From positions 48,945 through 112,944 of the forward strand of contig CALKHR010000098.1 of NCBI GenBank assembly GCA_937988885.1: a DNA stretch of 64,000 bases, in the 5' to 3' direction. Numbering within the stretch: the first letter of the stretch is position 1; each line of letters starts with the position of its first letter. Positions 61,358 to 64,000 of the stretch are shown piece after piece. Below the pieces are notes generated by a model. That model saw nothing but the letters and a program-made list of their open reading frames with translations, did no database searches and had not been told where the DNA came from. The position numbers and the translations under genes were made by a program. Origin of the DNA: an uncultured Roseiflexaceae bacterium (GTDB taxonomy: Bacteria; Chloroflexota; Chloroflexia; Chloroflexales; Roseiflexaceae).

Positions 61358-61593
61358 TGCCAAATTGGGCGTACAGCCATTATCACCCAACCAGCCGTTT
61401 CTCCCGATGCCGATGTGAGCTGATAGCATCCCTAGGCTCCTTAAACTGCGCGGCATTATCGCGAATCCCCCACACTTGCGCCATAGTCTGGCTTAGGGCA
61501 TACTACGAACTTCGGGTGCATTGTTTGTCGTATCACCCAAAAATCGTGCTCTGGCCGTATTCGATAATCGGGTTTTGGTGGAGGTGTTTGGTC

Positions 61594-62109
61594 ATGATCG
61601 TGGTCCGTGCGGCAACGCTCGACGATATCCCCGCTATTGCGCGGATCTACACGGATAGTTGGAAGGAAACCTATCGCGGCCTGATGCCCGATGCGTTTTT
61701 GGAATCGATCACTTACGAGGTGTCGGCGGAGAAGTGGACCGATTATCCGGAGCAGCCTGGCCAATATGTGTTTGTGGCCTATGATGGTGAGCAGGCTGTG
61801 GGAATGGCCGGGTTGAAGCTGTACACCGAGCAACCCGATTGTGCACTGCTCGATGCCTTGCATATTGTGAGGGAGCGGCGAGGCCAGGGGTTCGGCAAGC
61901 GCCTGTTGGGCACAGCGGCGCGCGAGGCCCGCGACCAAGGCGTGAGCCGCATGCAGATCTTCGCGCTGATCGGCAACGATCGGGCGATCCAGATGTACGA
62001 GCATTTGGGCGCGCGGCGAACGCACATCTTCGAGCGGGAGTTCGGCGGTTCGCCCTGCCAAGTGCTGGCCCTGATGTGGGATGATCTGGCGGGATTGTGT
62101 GCGTTATGA
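61594..62109 (+). CDS. GNAT-family N-acetyltransferase
   Basis: A 171-residue complete GNAT enzyme. It begins MIVVRAATLDDIPAIARIYTDSWKETYRG and contains LHIVRERRGQGFGKRLLGTAAREAR, the acetyl-CoA pyrophosphate-binding motif A, and IFALIGNDRAIQMYEHLGARR, motif B. The substrate is unknown. ATG 61594 is chosen from the family N-terminus and the GGAGG upstream; the open frame extends 79 codons further without similarity. Its stop lies 13 bases before the next gene. Confidence 0.9.
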   Translation: MIVVRAATLDDIPAIARIYTDSWKETYRGLMPDAFLESITYEVSAEKWTDYPEQPGQYVFVAYDGEQAVGMAGLKLYTEQPDCALLDALHIVRERRGQGFGKRLLGTAAREARDQGVSRMQIFALIGNDRAIQMYEHLGARRTHIFEREFGGSPCQVLALMWDDLAGLCAL

Positions 62110-62122
62110 TGGGGAGATAAGG

Positions 62123-63031
62123 ATGCGCATTGCGATTACTGGCGGCACTGGCTTTGTCGGGCGACACCTCACCCGCAGCCTGCTCGCCGATGGTCACGAG
62201 GTGGTGCTGGTGGCGCGGGGCGTTGACCTGCGCGATACGTCGGTGCGGCAGTTGCCCAATGTGCGCTTTGTGTCGGCGAGCACCGACGACGAGCCGCGCC
62301 TGGCCGAAGCGTTCGCCGATTGCGACGCGGTGGCGCACTGCGCGGGCATCAATCGCGAGGTGGGCGCGCAGACCTACCAGCGTGTGCATGTCGAGGGAAC
62401 GCGCAACGTGGTGGCGGCTGCGCGACAGGTGGGCGTGAAGCGCATTGCGATGCTGAGCTTCCTGAACGCTCGGCTCAACTGCGGCTCGGCCTACCACGAG
62501 ACGAAGTGGGCCGCCGAGCAGTTGGTGCGCGAATCCGGCCTGCCCTACACTATCCTCAAGGCTGGTATGATCTACGGCAATGGCGACCATATGCTGAGCC
62601 ATATCAGCAAGGTGGTGAAGTGGGTGCCGCTCTTCGGCTCGGTGGGCATGCGCGAGAAGAGCGTGCGCCCGGTGGCCGTCGAGGACGTTGTGCGAATCCT
62701 GAGCGCGGCCCTGCTGACGCCGCAACTCGAAGGGCAGACGCTGGCGGTGGTCGGGCCGGAGGAGCTTGGCCTGGGCGCGGTGGTGAAGCGGGTTGGAAAA
62801 GCGTTGCGCAGGCCCGTGTTAGTGCTGCCCACGCCAGTGCTCGCGTTGCAAGTGATGGCGGCGCTCTCCGAGCGCTTGTTGCCCACACCGCTCGTTACGC
62901 AGGCGCAGGTGCGCATGCTGGCCGAGGGCATCAGTACGCCGCTGCCGGACAGCAGCCTGCCGCCTCCCGAGCTTCAGCCGCAGACGCCGCTCAGCACCGA
63001 GCAGATCCGGCGCGGGCTGGGTTTGGCGTAG
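62123..63031 (+). CDS. NAD(P)-binding epimerase-like protein (NDUFA9-type)
   Basis: A 302-residue atypical short-chain dehydrogenase. The Rossmann motif ITGGTGFVGRHL is at the N-terminus; VAHCAGINRE, the SAYHETKWAAEQLVRESGLPYTILKAGMIYGNGDHM segment and RPVAVEDVV follow the NDUFA9/YbjT-like pattern. The usual YxxxK pair appears as YHETK. Relatives bind NADPH without a defined substrate; some accompany complex I or isoprenoid metabolism. GGGGAGATAAGG precedes ATG 62123. It is probably cotranscribed with the acetyltransferase. Confidence 0.88.
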   Translation: MRIAITGGTGFVGRHLTRSLLADGHEVVLVARGVDLRDTSVRQLPNVRFVSASTDDEPRLAEAFADCDAVAHCAGINREVGAQTYQRVHVEGTRNVVAAARQVGVKRIAMLSFLNARLNCGSAYHETKWAAEQLVRESGLPYTILKAGMIYGNGDHMLSHISKVVKWVPLFGSVGMREKSVRPVAVEDVVRILSAALLTPQLEGQTLAVVGPEELGLGAVVKRVGKALRRPVLVLPTPVLALQVMAALSERLLPTPLVTQAQVRMLAEGISTPLPDSSLPPPELQPQTPLSTEQIRRGLGLA

Positions 63032-63165
63032 TGGTGTTGTTGCCAAAGCATTCGGTGATGTCGTTGTTCTGCGCATGCGGAACGACGGCATCGTTTTTTT
63101 GTGGTGAATGGGTGGGGTAAAACAAGTTCTGTCCTCTCCATAGCGCATCGCGATATCGGTATCTG

Positions 63166-63381
63166 AGGATGTCGGCGCTTTTCTTCGTTTTCTCGTTGTC
63201 ATTCCGAATGGAGTGCGTAGCACGAAATGAGGAATCTCGTTGTTTTGCATTGGAATGCGCTTTGAGATCTCTCCCCATTCGCTTCGCTCAGGGCTTCGAC
63301 CGTTCGAGATGACAGTGCTTTTCGATGAATCAGTCACCTAGTCACCTTGTCTTTCCCCAATTTAGGATGTCAGCGCTTTTC
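63166..63381. repeat. Repeat-rich gap with MITE-like element
   Basis: TGTCATTCCGAA (63197-63208) and TTCGAGATGACA (63303-63314) form near-perfect terminal inverted repeats of a 118-base unit without coding capacity. The unit lies inside an imperfect direct repeat, AGGATGTCGGCGCTTTTC (63166-63183) and AGGATGTCAGCGCTTTTC (63364-63381), which differ in one base. Similar GTCATTCCGA...GAGATGAC units recur in many environmental genomes. Confidence 0.6.
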
Positions 63382-63470
63382 AAGACTGAGAGTCTTGACA
63401 CGCTATCGGCGCTATGTCATAATCACTTTATCAATACTTATTTGTTGAATAGGGAAGATCGGGGCTGGTT

Positions 63471-64000
63471 ATGAGCCCGATGGTGAAGCTACCGCTGACG
63501 ATCGAGCACGCGCTGTTGGGGTTTTTGCGCGAACAGCCGATGCACGCCTACGAGATTCACCAAACCCTGCGGCGTCCCGAGGCGCTCGGCTTGGTGTGGC
63601 GCCTCAAGCAGAGCATCGTGTATGTGATGCTCGAACGGCTGGAGGAGGAGGGCTACCTCTCCACCACGCTGGAGCCGCAGCAGAGCCGCCCGCCCCGCAA
63701 ACTGCTGCATCTCACCGAGGCGGGCCGCGAGGCGTTCGAGCGGTGGCGCGTGAGGCCCGTCGAGCATGGGCGCGATTTTCGGATCGAGTTTTTGGCGAAG
63801 CTCTATTTCGCCAATCAGGATGATGCTACCACGGTCGCGCAGTTGCTAGCCGCTCAACGCGCTGCCTGCCGAGAATGGCGCGATTCCCTCCATCACCAAG
63901 CCGAGCAGCTCCCGCAGCACGATTACGATTGGCTAGTGCTCCAGTTTCGCATCGGCCAGTTGGATGCGATTATGAATTGGCTCGACATCTGCGAGACGAC
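63471..64000 (+). CDS. PadR-family transcriptional regulator (partial)
   Basis: An open frame that runs off the right edge; 176 codons are visible. The N-terminal winged helix reads LTIEHALLGFLREQPMHAYEIHQTL...VYVMLERLEEEGYL and then PPRKLLHLTEAGREAF, the PadR pattern in which LxxLExxGL and the wing Lys/Arg bind DNA. A C-terminal helical dimerisation region follows (FRIEFLAKLYFANQDD). ATG 63471 follows GGGAAG at a somewhat long distance. PadR proteins usually repress efflux or stress genes; the target may lie beyond the window. Confidence 0.88.
   Translation, partial: MSPMVKLPLTIEHALLGFLREQPMHAYEIHQTLRRPEALGLVWRLKQSIVYVMLERLEEEGYLSTTLEPQQSRPPRKLLHLTEAGREAFERWRVRPVEHGRDFRIEFLAKLYFANQDDATTVAQLLAAQRAACREWRDSLHHQAEQLPQHDYDWLVLQFRIGQLDAIMNWLDICET

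Noticed and set aside
1..64000. CRISPR array
   Set aside because: No set of evenly spaced identical repeats was seen anywhere in the window.

Overview
The window looks like a chromosomal segment of a Chloroflexota bacterium, probably class Chloroflexia. The indications are a mid-to-high GC content, an MglA GTPase with a Roadblock protein and a DUF4388 protein, a complex I operon running nuoF to nuoN, sigma-54 with an NtrC-type activator, and many multidomain histidine kinases. This assignment rests on gene content and family resemblance only; no 16S rRNA or other ribosomal marker is present.

Layout. 0.1-6.5 kb: a sigma-54 regulatory block (NtrC-type activator, rpoN, an NtrB-like kinase) mixed with small membrane proteins. 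6.7-10.5 kb: purH and the DUF4388 / mglA / Roadblock cluster. 10.8-14.6 kb: a small HTH protein, hsp20 and a GAF-PAS kinase with its OmpR-type partner. 14.7-21.1 kb: a two-domain SppA protease, a B3/4-domain protein, a TolB-like lipoprotein, a lipid kinase, a NarL-type regulator, maf and a small zinc-ribbon protein. 21.6-34.0 kb: one operon for respiratory complex I subunits F-G-H-I-J-K-L-M-N with a recognisable promoter and terminator; subunits A-E are not in the window. 34.1-46.7 kb: a lipoprotein, trpC, a DUF4190 protein, a large hybrid kinase, a 32-residue micro-ORF, two conserved proteins of unknown function, a glycosyltransferase, priA and an HD-GYP regulator.

47.2-60.6 kb is the accessory part and the most unusual. 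It holds a 1092-residue membrane protein that joins a sigma-factor-like region, an anti-sigma zinc motif, one membrane helix and a very large external region. Next come tmRNA (ssrA) and a foreign-looking methyltransferase beside the tmRNA 3' end. Then there is a tight five-gene minus-strand operon: an AlbA_2/Schlafen-type protein, a two-helix membrane protein, a death-like/effector-associated-domain protein with a coiled coil, a membrane-anchored TolB-like propeller and a broken M1 peptidase. The operon is followed by a recombination scar where a tRNA 3'-end fragment abuts a beheaded acetyltransferase. 60.8-64 kb: an unknown protein, a GNAT acetyltransferase, a NAD(P)-binding epimerase-like protein, a repeat-rich gap and a PadR regulator that runs off the right edge.

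The two best candidates for something undescribed are the one-piece sigma/anti-sigma/sensor protein (47235-50513) and the AlbA_2 - membrane - effector-associated-domain - propeller operon (53073-59463). No CRISPR array, intact insertion sequence, rRNA or complete tRNA gene was seen.
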